Assembly: GCA_029776255.1 (NCBI GenBank)
Contig: JAKOTN010000033.1
Coordinates: forward strand, 1-64,000
DNA from: Pseudomonadota bacterium
Lineage (GTDB): Bacteria > Pseudomonadota > Gammaproteobacteria > Burkholderiales > Rhodocyclaceae
Length of the DNA stretch: 64,000 nt
Direction: 5' to 3'
The notes under the pieces were generated by a model, which saw only the letters and a list, made by a program, of their open reading frames with translations, had not been told where the DNA came from and made no database searches. This document shows, piece after piece, positions 48,528 through 58,912 of the stretch (positions are counted from its first letter, which is position 1; each line of letters begins with the position of its first letter). A program made the translations under genes and the position numbers.

Positions 48528-48953
48528 TTAACGATCGTCACTATCGAAAGCCCGTGACCGCTGCCGTTTGACGGCACCGCGCTTGACCTTGCTGTCAACC
48601 CGCCGCGCGCGGGCGGCGCGACTGGGCTTGGTCGCGCGCCGTGGCGTTGGCGTCAGCGCGGCCTGGGCGATCAACTCGCGCAACCGCGCCAGCGCGTCGA
48701 GGCGATTGCGCGGCAGGCTGCGATGCGCCCGCGCCTTGATGACGATGACGCCGTCGCCGCCGATCCGCCGGTCGGACAGTTGCCGCAAGCGGCTTTTGAC
48801 CTCGTCGGGCAGCGACGAAGACGCAATGTCAAAGCGCAGATGCACGGCATTGGCCACCTTGTTCACGTTCTGCCCGCCCGCGCCTTGCGCGCGAATGGCA
48901 ATGAACTCGACCTCGTCTTCGCGCGGTTCGACGGTTGCGGGCGACGCGCTCAT
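48528..48953 (-). CDS. arfB: Alternative ribosome-rescue factor ArfB (YaeJ)
   Basis: The 141-residue protein has a release-factor-like domain with the GGQ motif (Gly26-Gly27-Gln28 in RAQGAGGQNVNK), and a basic C-terminal tail of the kind that enters the mRNA channel of stalled ribosomes (SRAARARRVDSKVKRGAVKRQ, in parts). It hydrolyses peptidyl-tRNA on non-stop ribosomes. It heads the minus-strand run down to 45215. Confidence 0.94.
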   Translation of the reverse strand: MSASPATVEPREDEVEFIAIRAQGAGGQNVNKVANAVHLRFDIASSSLPDEVKSRLRQLSDRRIGGDGVIVIKARAHRSLPRNRLDALARLRELIAQAALTPTPRRATKPSRAARARRVDSKVKRGAVKRQRSRAFDSDDR

Positions 48954-49802
48954 GGCAACGGCGGCGCGTGGTCCGCCAACGGCGCGGCGACACCGGCCCT
49001 GGAGGCGTTGAAATTCCCGGAAATCCGCTCACACCAGGCAACGTCGATTCCCTTGGCGCCTCCGCGGTTCATATTTTTTTATTCATCCGATGGTCCAGTA
49101 TCGCCAAACCGCACAAGCCGGGACGACAAGCGCTCCACCGCCACGCCCCGCCAGGCGCGGGGCAATCGCATGACCGCCAATGTCGCGTCCGGTCGAAAAT
49201 CCAGGGAAAACTCACGACCCGAACACCACGCGAAAGCCTGAGCCGCCATTGCGGTTGGCGGGGAGGCCCCGGTGGCGAATCGCGCCGCGCGGGCGGTCCG
49301 CGTCGTTGTTCCGCCCCATTCGCCAATGTGAATGATGTACCGGTGTTTGGCAAGCATGCCGGGGCGCCTGCCAAATCGGCGATTCCAGGCCAAATATTCC
49401 AGGTCAAAAAAACGGGGGAGTTACCGCTTGCCGGCCGACGCCGCCCGGCGAATTCGGGCCATGCGCCAGCATCGGCGCGCGGGAAATGGCCGAGGCGGGT
49501 GTATTGACGCGGTCTTCGGCGATTGACCGGATGCATTCCCGCGCCGGCCATGCCGCCCATGACTTGGCGGTGAAGCGGCATTTCACCTTGAATCTCGTCC
49601 GCCTCGACCTTGTGAAACGTCGGGAATGCATCAAGATCCGCCGACTCTTCACCACGACATCGGACAAACATCGCGCGGAATCGCCCGGTCTTTCACAAGA
49701 ACGAGATTGGTGCGATTGCCGTGGCCAACGGCGCCAAAAACATACGCCACACATGCCACCCACGCCACCTACAATACCGGCTTTACCGGCGGGAAACGAA
49801 AG
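48954..49802. other. 849-bp region without a confident gene
   Basis: Several overlapping frames exist but none shows a family motif. The best is a minus-strand frame from ATG 49357 to 49079, which has no good ribosome site. Codon use is ambiguous. I see no tRNA, array or transposase remnant. The region may hold an unrecognised small gene or decayed sequence. Confidence 0.4.
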
Positions 49803-50957
49803 ATGGAAAGCCTTGCGGCGGTCGTGATCGGCGCCGGCGTGGTCGGTCTGGCGTGCGCCCGGGCGCTGGCGCGGCGTGGAATCGAAACCCTGATTCTCGA
49901 ACGGCACGGCGTTTTCGGCAGTGAAATCAGCGCGCGCAATAGCGAAGTCATCCACGCTGGCCTTTACCATGCCCATGGTTCGCTGAAAGCGCGCCTCTGC
50001 GTCGCCGGGCGACGGCAACTCTACGCCTTCTGCGCCACGCACGGCGTCGCGCATCGCCGTTGCGGCAAACTGATCGTCGCCACCGCCAGCGGCCAGGTGG
50101 AGAAACTGCAAGCCTTGCTGGCACAGGGCATCGCCAATGGCGTCGACGATCTTCGCCTGCTGAGCGCCGCCGACGCCCATGCGCTGGAACCGGCACTGGC
50201 CTGCGTGGCCGCCGTGCACTCGCCGTCGACCGGCATCGTCGATAGCCGGGCGCTGATGCTGGCCCTGCTGGGCGATGCCGAGCGCGACGGCGCGGTGCTG
50301 GCCTTGCGCAGCCCGCTGGCCGGCGGCACCGTCGGTAACGACGGCATGCGGCTCGAAACCGGCGGCGGCGACCGCCTGCGTTTCAAGGCCGCCAGGGTGG
50401 TCAATGCCGCCGGCTTGTCGGCACCGGCGGTCGCCGCGTCACTGGCCGGTTTTCCAGCGTCGGCGTTGCCGAGAAGTTTTCGCGCCAAGGGAAGTTATTT
50501 CGCGCTCGCCGGTCGCGCGCCGTTCTCGCGCCTGATCTATCCGCTGCCGGAAGACGGCGGACTGGGCGTGCATCTGACGCTCGATCTCGGCGGTCAGGCG
50601 CGCTTCGGGCCGGATGTCGAGTGGCTGCCCGAGTGGCTACCCAATAGGCCGGCGGATTCCGTGAATTCGCCAGCCGACGACCTCGACTACCGGGTGGACC
50701 CGGCGCGCGGCGACGGTTTTTACGCGGAAATCCGCCGCTACTGGCCAGACCTGCCCGACGGCGCCCTGGTTCCCGCCTACGCCGGCATCCGTCCCAAGAT
50801 CGCTGGCCGCGCGGCGCCAGCCGCCGATTTCCTGATTCAGGGACCGGCGCAGCATGGCGTTCCCGGCCTGATCAACCTGTTCGGCATCGAATCGCCGGGA
50901 CTGACCGCCAGCCTGGCAATCGCCGACCATGTCGCCGACGAACTGCAAGGCGTCTGA
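49803..50957 (+). CDS. L-2-hydroxyglutarate oxidase-like FAD oxidoreductase
   Basis: The 384-residue DAO-family flavoprotein starts with [20 protein letters not shown] and carries [17 protein letters not shown], the LhgO-type segment around the isoalloxazine ring, plus a C-terminal [14 protein letters not shown]. LhgO/YgaF oxidises L-2-hydroxyglutarate to 2-oxoglutarate at the membrane. ATG 49803 is used; the 59-residue in-frame extension upstream has no similarity. Its end overlaps the PIN gene by 29 bases. Confidence 0.9.
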   Translation: MESLAAVVIGAGVVGLACARALARRGIETLILERHGVFGSEISARNSEVIHAGLYHAHGSLKARLCVAGRRQLYAFCATHGVAHRRCGKLIVATASGQVEKLQALLAQGIANGVDDLRLLSAADAHALEPALACVAAVHSPSTGIVDSRALMLALLGDAERDGAVLALRSPLAGGTVGNDGMRLETGGGDRLRFKAARVVNAAGLSAPAVAASLAGFPASALPRSFRAKGSYFALAGRAPFSRLIYPLPEDGGLGVHLTLDLGGQARFGPDVEWLPEWLPNRPADSVNSPADDLDYRVDPARGDGFYAEIRRYWPDLPDGALVPAYAGIRPKIAGRAAPAADFLIQGPAQHGVPGLINLFGIESPGLTASLAIADHVADELQGV

Positions 50958-51441
50958 ACCGCTACGGGCGGTGCTCGACACCAACGTGGTGCTCGATCTG
51001 CTGCATTTTGCCGATCCACGCACGCGAACGCTGCAAGCGGCCATTCGGCACGGCGTCCTGCGTTGTTTCAGCGACCAGGCTTGTCTCGCCGAGTTGACGC
51101 GCGTGCTGGCCTATCCGCGCTTCGCTCTCGCCGCGCCGGCCCGCGAGGCGCTTCTGGGCCGCTATCTGCGCATGGTCACGCCGGTTACCGTGATCGCGAG
51201 CGACGCCGATCGGCCGCTACCGCGCTGCCGCGACGCCGACGATCAGAAATTTCTGGTGCTCGCCGCCCGCTGCCGCGCCGACTTGCTGCTTACCGCCGAC
51301 CGTTCGCTGCTGACGCTCGCGCGCCATCGCCTGCGCCCGTGCGCGATCCTGAGCAGCGAAGCCGCCGCGGCACGGCTGGCCCCCTTCGTCGCCTTCGACG
51401 ACACGACATCTCCTGATGGCGGGTCAGAACTGGTATGCTGA
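50929..51441 (+). CDS. PIN-domain ribonuclease, orphan toxin-like
   Basis: The 170-residue protein has a PIN fold of the putative toxin-antitoxin PIN family: [12 protein letters not shown] (first acidic residue), [14 protein letters not shown] (glutamate), [12 protein letters not shown] and LLTADRSLL (aspartates). All four acidic positions expected for Mg-dependent RNase activity are present. No antitoxin gene is adjacent: upstream is the overlapping flavoprotein and downstream the diguanylate cyclase. Start may be internal to the flavoprotein gene as given. Confidence 0.82.
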   Translation: MSPTNCKASEPLRAVLDTNVVLDLLHFADPRTRTLQAAIRHGVLRCFSDQACLAELTRVLAYPRFALAAPAREALLGRYLRMVTPVTVIASDADRPLPRCRDADDQKFLVLAARCRADLLLTADRSLLTLARHRLRPCAILSSEAAAARLAPFVAFDDTTSPDGGSELVC

Positions 51442-51544
51442 CTCCACGTCAACGGCGGTCGAGCGACCCCAGTCATGGAGGTGTTCCGCGTATCGGTTGA
51501 CTGGCGCGCCCTGGCGGCGGTCGCTTCGGAGGAACGCTGGCAGC

Positions 51545-53968
51545 ATGAAAACCACTGCCTTTGGGCAATGCTCGCTTAAAACAAGAATCACGTTGTTTAC
51601 GCTGACCATTTTCCTGATCGGCATCTGGTCGCTGGCTTACTATGTCAGCCATTTGCTGCGCGACGACATGGTGCAAGTCCTGGGCGAACAGCAATTGTCG
51701 TCGGTCACCATCCTGGCCAATGAAATCGACCGCGACTTGACCGGGCGGATGCAGGTACTGACCAAGGTCGCCAGCGCCGTCGACGCGACCCTGTTGAAAG
51801 ACGCCACGGCCTTGCGCGCCTTCCTGAACGACCGTCTTGTGGTGCCTGGCGTTTTCGACGACGATGTCGCCGTCGTTCGCCCGGACGGCACGCGCTTGGC
51901 CGACCTGCCACCGTCGTCGGCGACATCTGGCCCGACGGTCAATCGCGACACCCTCGACGCGGCGCTCAAAGCCGAACGGACGATTGTCGGCCCACCACAC
52001 TGGAAACCGCGTGCGCCATTGCCAGCGATCAGCATTCTGGCGCCCATCCGCGATCCACACGGTCGAATCGTCGGCGTCCTGAGCGGAGATATCGATCTCG
52101 GCCAAAAAAATTCCTTGGGTCACCTTCTACACAGTCGCCACGGCAAAACCGGCTACCACGCCCTGATCGCCATCAAGTGCGGGAAAATCATCCTTGCCAC
52201 CGACCGACCGCAAACCACGGAAGCGCCGCCGTCGGCTGGAAACGACTCCTTGCTCGATCGTTTTCTGGAAAACACCGAAAGGTCCGCCGTGCTGGTCGAT
52301 GGGCGGGGTATCGAAATCCTAGCCTCCAGCAAGCGAATCCCCTCGGCCGACTGGCTGATGGTGGCGGCGGTCCCCACCGAGGAAGCCTATGCGCCGGTCC
52401 GGGCAACGCAGCAGCGGATGCTGGTGGCCACCCTCCTGCTGACGATGTTGACCACCAGCTCGACCTGGTGGTGGCTGCGGCGGGAGATGGCGCCGCTGCT
52501 GGTGGCGGCGAAAACCTTGCGAGATCTGGAAGGCGCCCCGTTGCAAGCCTTGCCGATTTCCCGGCCGGACGAAATCGGCCAGTTGATCGGCCGCTTCAAT
52601 CGCCTGCTGGAAACCCTGGCCCAACGGGAAGCGGCGCTGAAGGAAAACGAAATTTTCAAAAGCGTGATTCTCGATTCGATCCCCAGTGAAATCGCCGTCC
52701 TGGACCGCGACGGCATCATCACCGCGGTCAACCTGCCGTGGGAACGTTTTGCCCCACCCAGCGGCGCCAACGCCGGACAAACGCCATCGCGAACCGGCGT
52801 CGGCGCCAATTACCTGACCGCCTGCCGGAACGGCAAACCAAGCAACAGTTCGGCGACACGCGCCTATGAGGGCATACGGGCCGTTCTTCAGGGTCGCTTG
52901 CCCAGCTTCACGCTTGAATACCCCTGCGCCACGCCCACCCGGCAGCACTGGTTCAGCCTGGTGGCGACGCCGCTCGGCACCGATGCCCGCGGCGCCGTGG
53001 TGTCGCATACCGACATCACCGCGCGAAAACAGGCGGAAGCGGAATTGCGCGAACAGAAAGAATTTTTTCGCCTGATCGCCGAGAACCTCGAAGGCTTCGT
53101 GGCGGTTCTCGACCTCGACGGGCGAAGGCTGTACAACAACTCCGCCTACGAACGCCTGCTCGGCAAAAAAAACGTCAGCGGCACCTCGTCCTTCGACGAC
53201 ATCCACCCGGCCGACCGGGAGCGGGTGGTCAATGCCTTCCACGAAACCGTCGCCACCGGCATCGGGCAGCGACTCGAATACCGCTTCCTGCGGGCGGATG
53301 GTAGCGTCTTGCCGCTGGAATCGCGCGGCGGCGTGGTCCGGGACGAGAACGGCCAAACAAAATGCGTCGTCGTCGTTTCCCACGACATTTCGGAACGCAA
53401 GGAAGCCGAGAAAAAGATTCACTATTTGGCGTTTTACGACGCGCTCACCCAACTTCCCAACCGGTCGACCCTGATGGACCGCCTGAGTCAGCGCATGCTG
53501 GCCAACAAACGCAGCGGTCGGTACGGCGCGCTGATGTTTCTCGATCTGGACAATTTCAAGCCCTTGAACGACACCCATGGCCACGACGCCGGCGATGTGC
53601 TGCTGATCGAAGCGGCGCGACGGTTGAAAAACTGCATGCGCGAGACCGATACCGTGGCGCGCTTCGGCGGCGACGAATTCGTGGTCATGCTCAGCAGCCT
53701 GCACGTCGACCCAGCCGCCTCGGCGGCGCAGGCGGCGGCGATCGCCGACAAGATCCGCCTCGCCATCGCCGAGCCCTACCGGCTGATCGTCCGGCACGAC
53801 GGGCTGGCCGAAACGGTCGTCGAGCATCGTTGCACGGTCAGCATCGGCGTGGCGCTGTTTCACGACGATCAAGCCAGCCGGGACGACATTCTCAAGTGGG
53901 CGGATCTGGCCATGTATCGGGCGAAGGAAACCGGCCGCGACGCGGTGCGGTTCTTCGACGTGCCGTAG
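51545..53968 (+). CDS. Membrane diguanylate cyclase with extracytoplasmic sensor and PAS domains
   Basis: The 807-residue protein has an N-terminal membrane helix (about 13-35), a dCACHE-like periplasmic domain (about 40-295) and a second helix (about 300-320). A linker with a HAMP-like RPDEIGQLIGRFNRLLE in parts, two PAS domains (about 370-495 and 500-625) and a GGDEF domain follow. The active motif is GGDEF, and RETD five residues before it is an inhibitory I-site. It should make cyclic di-GMP. No EAL domain. ATG 51545 follows GGAGG at a rather long 12 bases. Confidence 0.92.
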   Translation: MKTTAFGQCSLKTRITLFTLTIFLIGIWSLAYYVSHLLRDDMVQVLGEQQLSSVTILANEIDRDLTGRMQVLTKVASAVDATLLKDATALRAFLNDRLVVPGVFDDDVAVVRPDGTRLADLPPSSATSGPTVNRDTLDAALKAERTIVGPPHWKPRAPLPAISILAPIRDPHGRIVGVLSGDIDLGQKNSLGHLLHSRHGKTGYHALIAIKCGKIILATDRPQTTEAPPSAGNDSLLDRFLENTERSAVLVDGRGIEILASSKRIPSADWLMVAAVPTEEAYAPVRATQQRMLVATLLLTMLTTSSTWWWLRREMAPLLVAAKTLRDLEGAPLQALPISRPDEIGQLIGRFNRLLETLAQREAALKENEIFKSVILDSIPSEIAVLDRDGIITAVNLPWERFAPPSGANAGQTPSRTGVGANYLTACRNGKPSNSSATRAYEGIRAVLQGRLPSFTLEYPCATPTRQHWFSLVATPLGTDARGAVVSHTDITARKQAEAELREQKEFFRLIAENLEGFVAVLDLDGRRLYNNSAYERLLGKKNVSGTSSFDDIHPADRERVVNAFHETVATGIGQRLEYRFLRADGSVLPLESRGGVVRDENGQTKCVVVVSHDISERKEAEKKIHYLAFYDALTQLPNRSTLMDRLSQRMLANKRSGRYGALMFLDLDNFKPLNDTHGHDAGDVLLIEAARRLKNCMRETDTVARFGGDEFVVMLSSLHVDPAASAAQAAAIADKIRLAIAEPYRLIVRHDGLAETVVEHRCTVSIGVALFHDDQASRDDILKWADLAMYRAKETGRDAVRFFDVP

Positions 53969-54005
53969 CACTTGCACGGGCGCGGCGGAGCGCGCCCGGC
54001 GCGCG

Positions 54006-54782
54006 TCAGGCCGACCGGCGACGCCGGAAGCGCCAGATGGTATCGTCCGACGCCTGCTCGACGAACGCGTAATCGTCGACGGCAAAATCGCGCAGACCGG
54101 CGACATCGGTCAGCCGATTAACGATCGCGAAGCGCGCCATCCGCCCGCGCGCGCGTTTGGCGTAAAAACTGACAATGCGGAATTTGCCGTTGCTCCAGTC
54201 CTCGAACACCGGCTGAATCACCGGCACCGGCAGCGTCGCCGGCCGCACCGCCTTGAAATACTCCTCCGAGGCCAGGTTCACCAACACGGGCGAATTCGCT
54301 TCCCGCAATGCGGTGGTCAGCGCCTCGCCAATCCGGTCGCCCCAGAAGGCGTAAAGATCGCGGCCGCGCGGGTTGGGCAGGCGCGTGCCCATTTCCAGCC
54401 GGTAGGGCTGCATCAGATCGAGCGGCCGCAGCACGCCGTACAAGCCGGAAAGGATGCGCAAATGCCGCTGGGCGAATCGCAGGTCGGCCGGCGACAAGGT
54501 CGGCGCGTCCAGCCCTTCGTAAACATCGCCGTTGAAGGCCAGGACCGCCTGCTTGGCGTTGGCGGCGGAAAACGGCCGCGACCACTCGCCGTAGCGGTTG
54601 GCGTTGAGCACCGCCAGCGGATCGCTGATTTTCATCAGGCTGGCGATCTCCGCCGGCGACAATTCCCGCAGGCGATCGATCAGCACTTGCGACTGTTCGA
54701 GAAAAAGCGGCTGGCTATGCTCGGCCACGGTCGGCGGGGTGCGGAAATCGAGCGATTTGGCGGGCGAAAGAACGGCGATCAT
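54006..54782 (-). CDS. yaaA: Peroxide stress protein YaaA (UPF0246)
   Basis: The 258-residue protein is full-length YaaA, which limits damage from hydrogen peroxide by lowering free iron in E. coli. Conserved blocks [44 protein letters not shown] (in parts) and [13 protein letters not shown] are present. It is convergent with the diguanylate cyclase, with a short GC-rich hairpin (53977-53998) between them. Confidence 0.95.
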   Translation of the reverse strand: MIAVLSPAKSLDFRTPPTVAEHSQPLFLEQSQVLIDRLRELSPAEIASLMKISDPLAVLNANRYGEWSRPFSAANAKQAVLAFNGDVYEGLDAPTLSPADLRFAQRHLRILSGLYGVLRPLDLMQPYRLEMGTRLPNPRGRDLYAFWGDRIGEALTTALREANSPVLVNLASEEYFKAVRPATLPVPVIQPVFEDWSNGKFRIVSFYAKRARGRMARFAIVNRLTDVAGLRDFAVDDYAFVEQASDDTIWRFRRRRSA

Positions 54783-54962
54783 CGGCGGCTTCCTGTCGGC
54801 GGGCGTGCCCGCGTCAATAATTTGCTAAGATTTCGCGATTGTAAGGCGCTCAAGCATATCGTGCCGCCCGCCGTCGACTGCCGACAAGCCCCCGATCCCG
54901 ATTCCGCCGGTCACCGCCACCCCCTGGTCGCGCGCCATCACCCGGAGAGAAATGCCAAGGCA

Positions 54963-56975
54963 ATGGAACCCCTGCTCAGCCAATTCGCCGCGCCGGAAGC
55001 CGATCCGGCGCGCCTCCTGCCGCGATTGATCGACGCGATCCGGCCCGCCGACGCCAACGATATCGAATCCGCCAGGCGCAATCTGCAAGCGTTGTGTTTC
55101 ATTCTCTGTAGCCGCCAGGAATTGCGCGCCGGACTGCGCAATGCCGTCGGCGAACTCTTGCGCACGCATCGCCATACCGAGTTGTATACCGCGACCGGCA
55201 TCCTGCCGAGTTCCGGCTTCGTCGCCGAGAGCTTCCGCCGGATCGGTCACAAATTCCTGCCGGAAGTGCTCGACCCCGGTCTGCTGCGTACCGATCTGCG
55301 GCAGATGTTCGACCGCCCCTCCGACCGGATCTGGGTGCTGGGCGTCGGCAACGACACCTGGCTGGAACTGCTGGCGGCCTTGTGTTTCGACGAAGAGCCA
55401 CCGAGCGAGAGCTTGCCGCCATCGCTGACCGAAGTGCTGCGTTCGCTGCGCGTGCTGTCGTACTGGATCGCCGCCTGCGGCATGGAACCCGAACTGCTGC
55501 GCCTTGAACCGTCTCTGGAAACCCGAGAATCGCCTTTTCTGGAACAGAACCGGGAGATGACGGCGTACATCGACGCCTTCCCCGATACCTGGCGCAAGCC
55601 GGTACCGCGCGAAACCGACGACAAACACCTGCGCGTGCTGTTCGAGCAATGTTCGACGGTGATCGCCAGGGTGCGCGGCAACGCCGCCCGCAACGGCACC
55701 AGCATCCGCCTGACGTATCACCTGCAACGGCTGCGGCAACTGCTGCTACGCGGCGAACAACTGCTGGACATCCTCGCCGGCTTCCAGGCCGATCCCGGCG
55801 GGACCTCGGCCTATCCGGCGATGACCGCGCTGTTCGTGCAACTGGTGCGCGACGAATGCGTGCGTAACAACCTGCGCCGGCACTGGCGGCAGAATACCGA
55901 ACTGATCGCTCTGCGGGTGACCGATAACGCCAGCCACCATGGCGATCATTACATCACCGGCCCCAGCGACGAATACCGCGCGCTGGCGCGTTCGGCGATG
56001 ATCGGCGGTTTCATCATCGCCTTCATGGCCTGCCTGAAGATCCTGCTGGCCAAGGCGGCGCTGCCGCCGCTGACCGGCGGGGTCGCCTTCTGCCTCAACT
56101 ACGGACTCGGCTTCTGCCTGATCCACGTCCTGCACGGCACGGTGGCCACCAAGCAGCCGGCGATGACCGCCAATGCCATCGCCGCCACCCTCTGCGAGAG
56201 CGGCGGCAAGCTGCGCGACCTCGAAATTCTGGCCGACCTGATCGCGCGCACCTGCCGCAGCCAGATCGTGGCCATTCTCGGCAACGTCGGCGTCGCCATC
56301 CCTCTGGCCGCCTTGCTCGCCTTCGCCATTCTCAACGCCAGCGGCCAACATTTCACCGGGCCGGAAAAAGCCGCGCATCTGCTCGAGGAGCAGCATCTGC
56401 TGTACAGCGGCGCGGTGTTTTATGCCGGAATCGCCGGTGTGTGCCTGTTCATCTCGGGCCTGATCAGCGGCTATTACGACAATTACGCCGCCTATAACCG
56501 TATCCCCGAACGCATTTTGCAACTCGCCTGGCCACGGCGGCTGTTCGGCGAAGCGCGCATGCGGCGCGTCGCCGCCTACATTGGCGACAATCTCGGCGCC
56601 CTGGCCGGCAATCTGCTTTTCGGTTTCCTGCTGGGCGGCACCACCTTGTTCGGTCTGCTGGTCGGCCTGCCGATCGACATCCGCCACGTCGCCTTCTCCT
56701 CGGCCTTCATCGGCGTCGCGGTGGTCGATCTCGATTTCGCCCCCGACCCATGGCTGCTGCTGTGGTCGCTGCTCGGAGTGGCCGCCATCGGCTTCACCAA
56801 TCTGACCGTCAGCTTCGCGCTGGCGCTCAACGTCGCGTTACGCTCCCGGCAAGTGGCCGACACCGAGTGGCGCCCCCTGGCGCGCGCGGTGCTGTCGCAT
56901 CTCCGGCAACATCCCAGGGACTTCCTCCTGCCGCCTCGGCGCGGCGGCGGCCTGCCACTGGAAAACAATCGTTAA
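54963..56975 (+). CDS. Gcr-type site-specific recombinase homologue (membrane protein)
   Basis: The 670-residue protein matches the Gcr/SpecificRecomb family of beta- and gammaproteobacteria. The first half (about 1-330) is soluble and helical. The second half has about six to seven hydrophobic segments, including the conserved GGVAFCLNYGLGFCLIHVLHGTVATKQPAMTA region (in parts) and the GLISGYYDNYAAYNRIPERI block. Despite the family name, it has no tyrosine- or serine-recombinase motif and looks like a membrane protein; true function is unclear. No inverted repeats or other recombination genes are adjacent. Confidence 0.88.
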   Translation: MEPLLSQFAAPEADPARLLPRLIDAIRPADANDIESARRNLQALCFILCSRQELRAGLRNAVGELLRTHRHTELYTATGILPSSGFVAESFRRIGHKFLPEVLDPGLLRTDLRQMFDRPSDRIWVLGVGNDTWLELLAALCFDEEPPSESLPPSLTEVLRSLRVLSYWIAACGMEPELLRLEPSLETRESPFLEQNREMTAYIDAFPDTWRKPVPRETDDKHLRVLFEQCSTVIARVRGNAARNGTSIRLTYHLQRLRQLLLRGEQLLDILAGFQADPGGTSAYPAMTALFVQLVRDECVRNNLRRHWRQNTELIALRVTDNASHHGDHYITGPSDEYRALARSAMIGGFIIAFMACLKILLAKAALPPLTGGVAFCLNYGLGFCLIHVLHGTVATKQPAMTANAIAATLCESGGKLRDLEILADLIARTCRSQIVAILGNVGVAIPLAALLAFAILNASGQHFTGPEKAAHLLEEQHLLYSGAVFYAGIAGVCLFISGLISGYYDNYAAYNRIPERILQLAWPRRLFGEARMRRVAAYIGDNLGALAGNLLFGFLLGGTTLFGLLVGLPIDIRHVAFSSAFIGVAVVDLDFAPDPWLLLWSLLGVAAIGFTNLTVSFALALNVALRSRQVADTEWRPLARAVLSHLRQHPRDFLLPPRRGGGLPLENNR

Positions 56976-57131
56976 CTCGCTCTTTCAACAGCGGAATCCT
57001 TGACACAGATTTGCCTTGACCGCGCAGTCGGCTTTTTTTAAGCTGGCGACACATTGAGTCACTCGCCGTGCCGCGAGGTAATCGACTGATTCGGCTGCGA
57101 AGCCATCGACCTAACCAGCAAGGAAACCATC

Positions 57132-57485
57132 ATGCCCGAAGAGACCCCCGTCAAACGAACGACCGCCACCCGCAAGACCGCGGGCAGCGCGACAGCCGCC
57201 AAGGCGCCATCCACCCGGAAAACCACGGTCGCCGCCACCGCTGAAAAGAAGACCCCCGCCAGCAAGACCACCGCCGTCGCCGCCGAGGAAAAGCCGGCGA
57301 CGCGCCGCAAGGCCTCGGCCAAGAAAGCGCCGTTATCGTCGCCCAGCGCCGAGGAACGTTACGGAATGGTCCAGGACGCGGCGTATTACCTCGCCGAGAA
57401 AGAGGGTTTTCAAGGCGCCGCCGTCGATTACTGGATCCGCGCCGAACGGGAAATCGCCACGCAACTGGGCGAAATCAAAGACTGA
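57132..57485 (+). CDS. DUF2934 protein with histone-H1-like basic N-terminus
   Basis: The 117-residue product has a 70-residue Lys/Ala/Thr-rich N-terminus with repeated KT/KK/RK pairs, like histone-H1-like tails, and a C-terminal DUF2934 segment (VQDAAYYLAEKEGF, YWIRAEREI). The basic tail suggests nucleic-acid binding, which is inference. It is followed by the discoidin-like gene 40 bases on. Confidence 0.82.
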   Translation: MPEETPVKRTTATRKTAGSATAAKAPSTRKTTVAATAEKKTPASKTTAVAAEEKPATRRKASAKKAPLSSPSAEERYGMVQDAAYYLAEKEGFQGAAVDYWIRAEREIATQLGEIKD

Positions 57486-57525
57486 GCGACCCTCCTCCTC
57501 CGCCGCCTCACCACTTGGAACGCTC

Positions 57526-58005
57526 ATGCGCAAACGACTGATCGATGACGCCACGCCGGACGTTTCCGCCGCCGTTTCTCCGGCCGACGACTGGCTGCCG
57601 CTGGAAAATCTGGTGGAGGTCGAAATCACCTCCGAGGATGCCGCGCATCCCATCGAGTCCGCGCTGCTGCCCGGCGGCGGCGGTTGGCGAGCGGGCACCC
57701 CGGGCCGCCAGACCATCCGCCTGATCTTCCCGGCGCCGCAAGCCCTGCGCCGGGTACGCGTCGATTTCGTCGACACCGCCGCGCGGCGCACCCAGGAGTA
57801 CCTTCTGCGCTGGTCCGGCGACGGCGGCCGCTCGTTCCGGGACATCGTCAGACAACAATGGAATTTCAGCCCGGACGGCGCCAACCGCCAAACCGAAGTG
57901 CATGCGGTCAACATCGACGCCGTCGACATCCTTGAACTGATCGTCACGCCGGACATCGGTGACGACCGGGTCTTCGCGTCGCTGGCCGAACTGCGGCTTG
58001 CCTGA
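57526..58005 (+). CDS. F5/8 type C (discoidin)-like domain protein
   Basis: The 159-residue product has no signal peptide. It consists mostly of a jelly-roll-like domain with RRVRVDFVDTAARRTQEYLL and SGDGGRSFRDIVRQQWNFSP (the F5/8C-type carbohydrate-binding pattern, as in bacterial cytosolic members). The role is unknown. It precedes the XpaC-like gene by 38 bases and may share its transcript. Confidence 0.6.
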   Translation: MRKRLIDDATPDVSAAVSPADDWLPLENLVEVEITSEDAAHPIESALLPGGGGWRAGTPGRQTIRLIFPAPQALRRVRVDFVDTAARRTQEYLLRWSGDGGRSFRDIVRQQWNFSPDGANRQTEVHAVNIDAVDILELIVTPDIGDDRVFASLAELRLA

Positions 58006-58043
58006 ACCGGCGTGCGGGCCCAGCGACCGACCATGGCCGCGAC

Positions 58044-58820
58044 GTGAGCAAAACGCCAGGACGCGGCGGTCAATGGGTGCGCGGAGAAATGCCCGCGCGG
58101 CCGGCGGCACGCCGCCCGCAAGCACCACCGCCAAGCGCCGCTCTCGTCGAGCGTCTGGCGCGGGCGCACAAGAAAAATCTGGTCGGCCGGCCGCTGACCG
58201 CCGCCTTGCGCGACACCGGAGGCAAACCGGCTGCCCCCCGGCCGGCGGTGCTGATTTTGCTGGTTACCGGCGTCGTCGCGCTGACCATGGCGCCGTTCGC
58301 CGGTCCGACCGTCATCGTCGCCGCGGCCGGCGGCACGGCCCTGGTCGCCGCCGCCGCCCTGTGGCGGCAACAAAGCGCCGCAAGGCCGACGACTTCCATC
58401 GCCTCCACCGCCGGCGAGTTGCGACGCGATGCGGCGGCGTTCGATGCGTTTCTAGCGGAAATCTCGCCGCGCCTACCGCCGGAGGCGCTGACGGCGCTGG
58501 CGCGCATCAAGGAAACCCTGGTCCGGGTGATCGGGGCGCTGGCGTCGGCGGACGACGCGGCAGTCGATATTCCAGCCGAGGAAAGTTTTTTCGCGCACGC
58601 GATGGTGGCGCGCTACCTGCCGGACGCCTGCCGCCACTATGTCGAGGCCTGCGCGGCCGGCGGCGATGTGCCGCTCGACGACGGCCGCACCGCCACCGAA
58701 TCTTTATGCCGGCAACTCGACATTCTGCGCGCCCGCCTGGAGAAGACGCTGACCAAAGTCGCCGCCGGCAAGGCGGACGCCCTCGTCAGGCACGAGGCTT
58801 TCGTCAGAACCAAGGAATAA
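58044..58820 (+). CDS. XpaC-like (Halogen_Hydrol family) membrane protein
   Basis: The 258-residue protein starts at GTG 58044. It has a Pro/Arg-rich N-terminus, two hydrophobic segments (about 67-105) and a cytoplasmic helical domain with YLPDACRHYVEAC followed by about 50 residues of coiled coil. This is the XpaC arrangement (5-bromo-4-chloroindolyl phosphate hydrolysis protein). In Bacillus xpaC is next to a TelA-family gene, and telA is two genes away here, on the opposite strand. Confidence 0.7.
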   Translation: MSKTPGRGGQWVRGEMPARPAARRPQAPPPSAALVERLARAHKKNLVGRPLTAALRDTGGKPAAPRPAVLILLVTGVVALTMAPFAGPTVIVAAAGGTALVAAAALWRQQSAARPTTSIASTAGELRRDAAAFDAFLAEISPRLPPEALTALARIKETLVRVIGALASADDAAVDIPAEESFFAHAMVARYLPDACRHYVEACAAGGDVPLDDGRTATESLCRQLDILRARLEKTLTKVAAGKADALVRHEAFVRTKE

Positions 58821-58912
58821 TCCGGGCCGATCGAACCCGACAGACCGTGCGCCTGGCGGGCGATGGCGCCAAGCGCATCGTCGTCGACCGCTCCAAGCGA
58901 GGGTTGCCGCCG

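Noticed and set aside
49079-49357. Possible small minus-strand gene in the 849-bp gap
   Set aside because: No ribosome site, no motif and no context; left as part of the region description.
52319-54106. 595-codon frame opposite the diguanylate cyclase
   Set aside because: A shadow of the GGDEF/PAS coding sequence; no ribosome site or motif.
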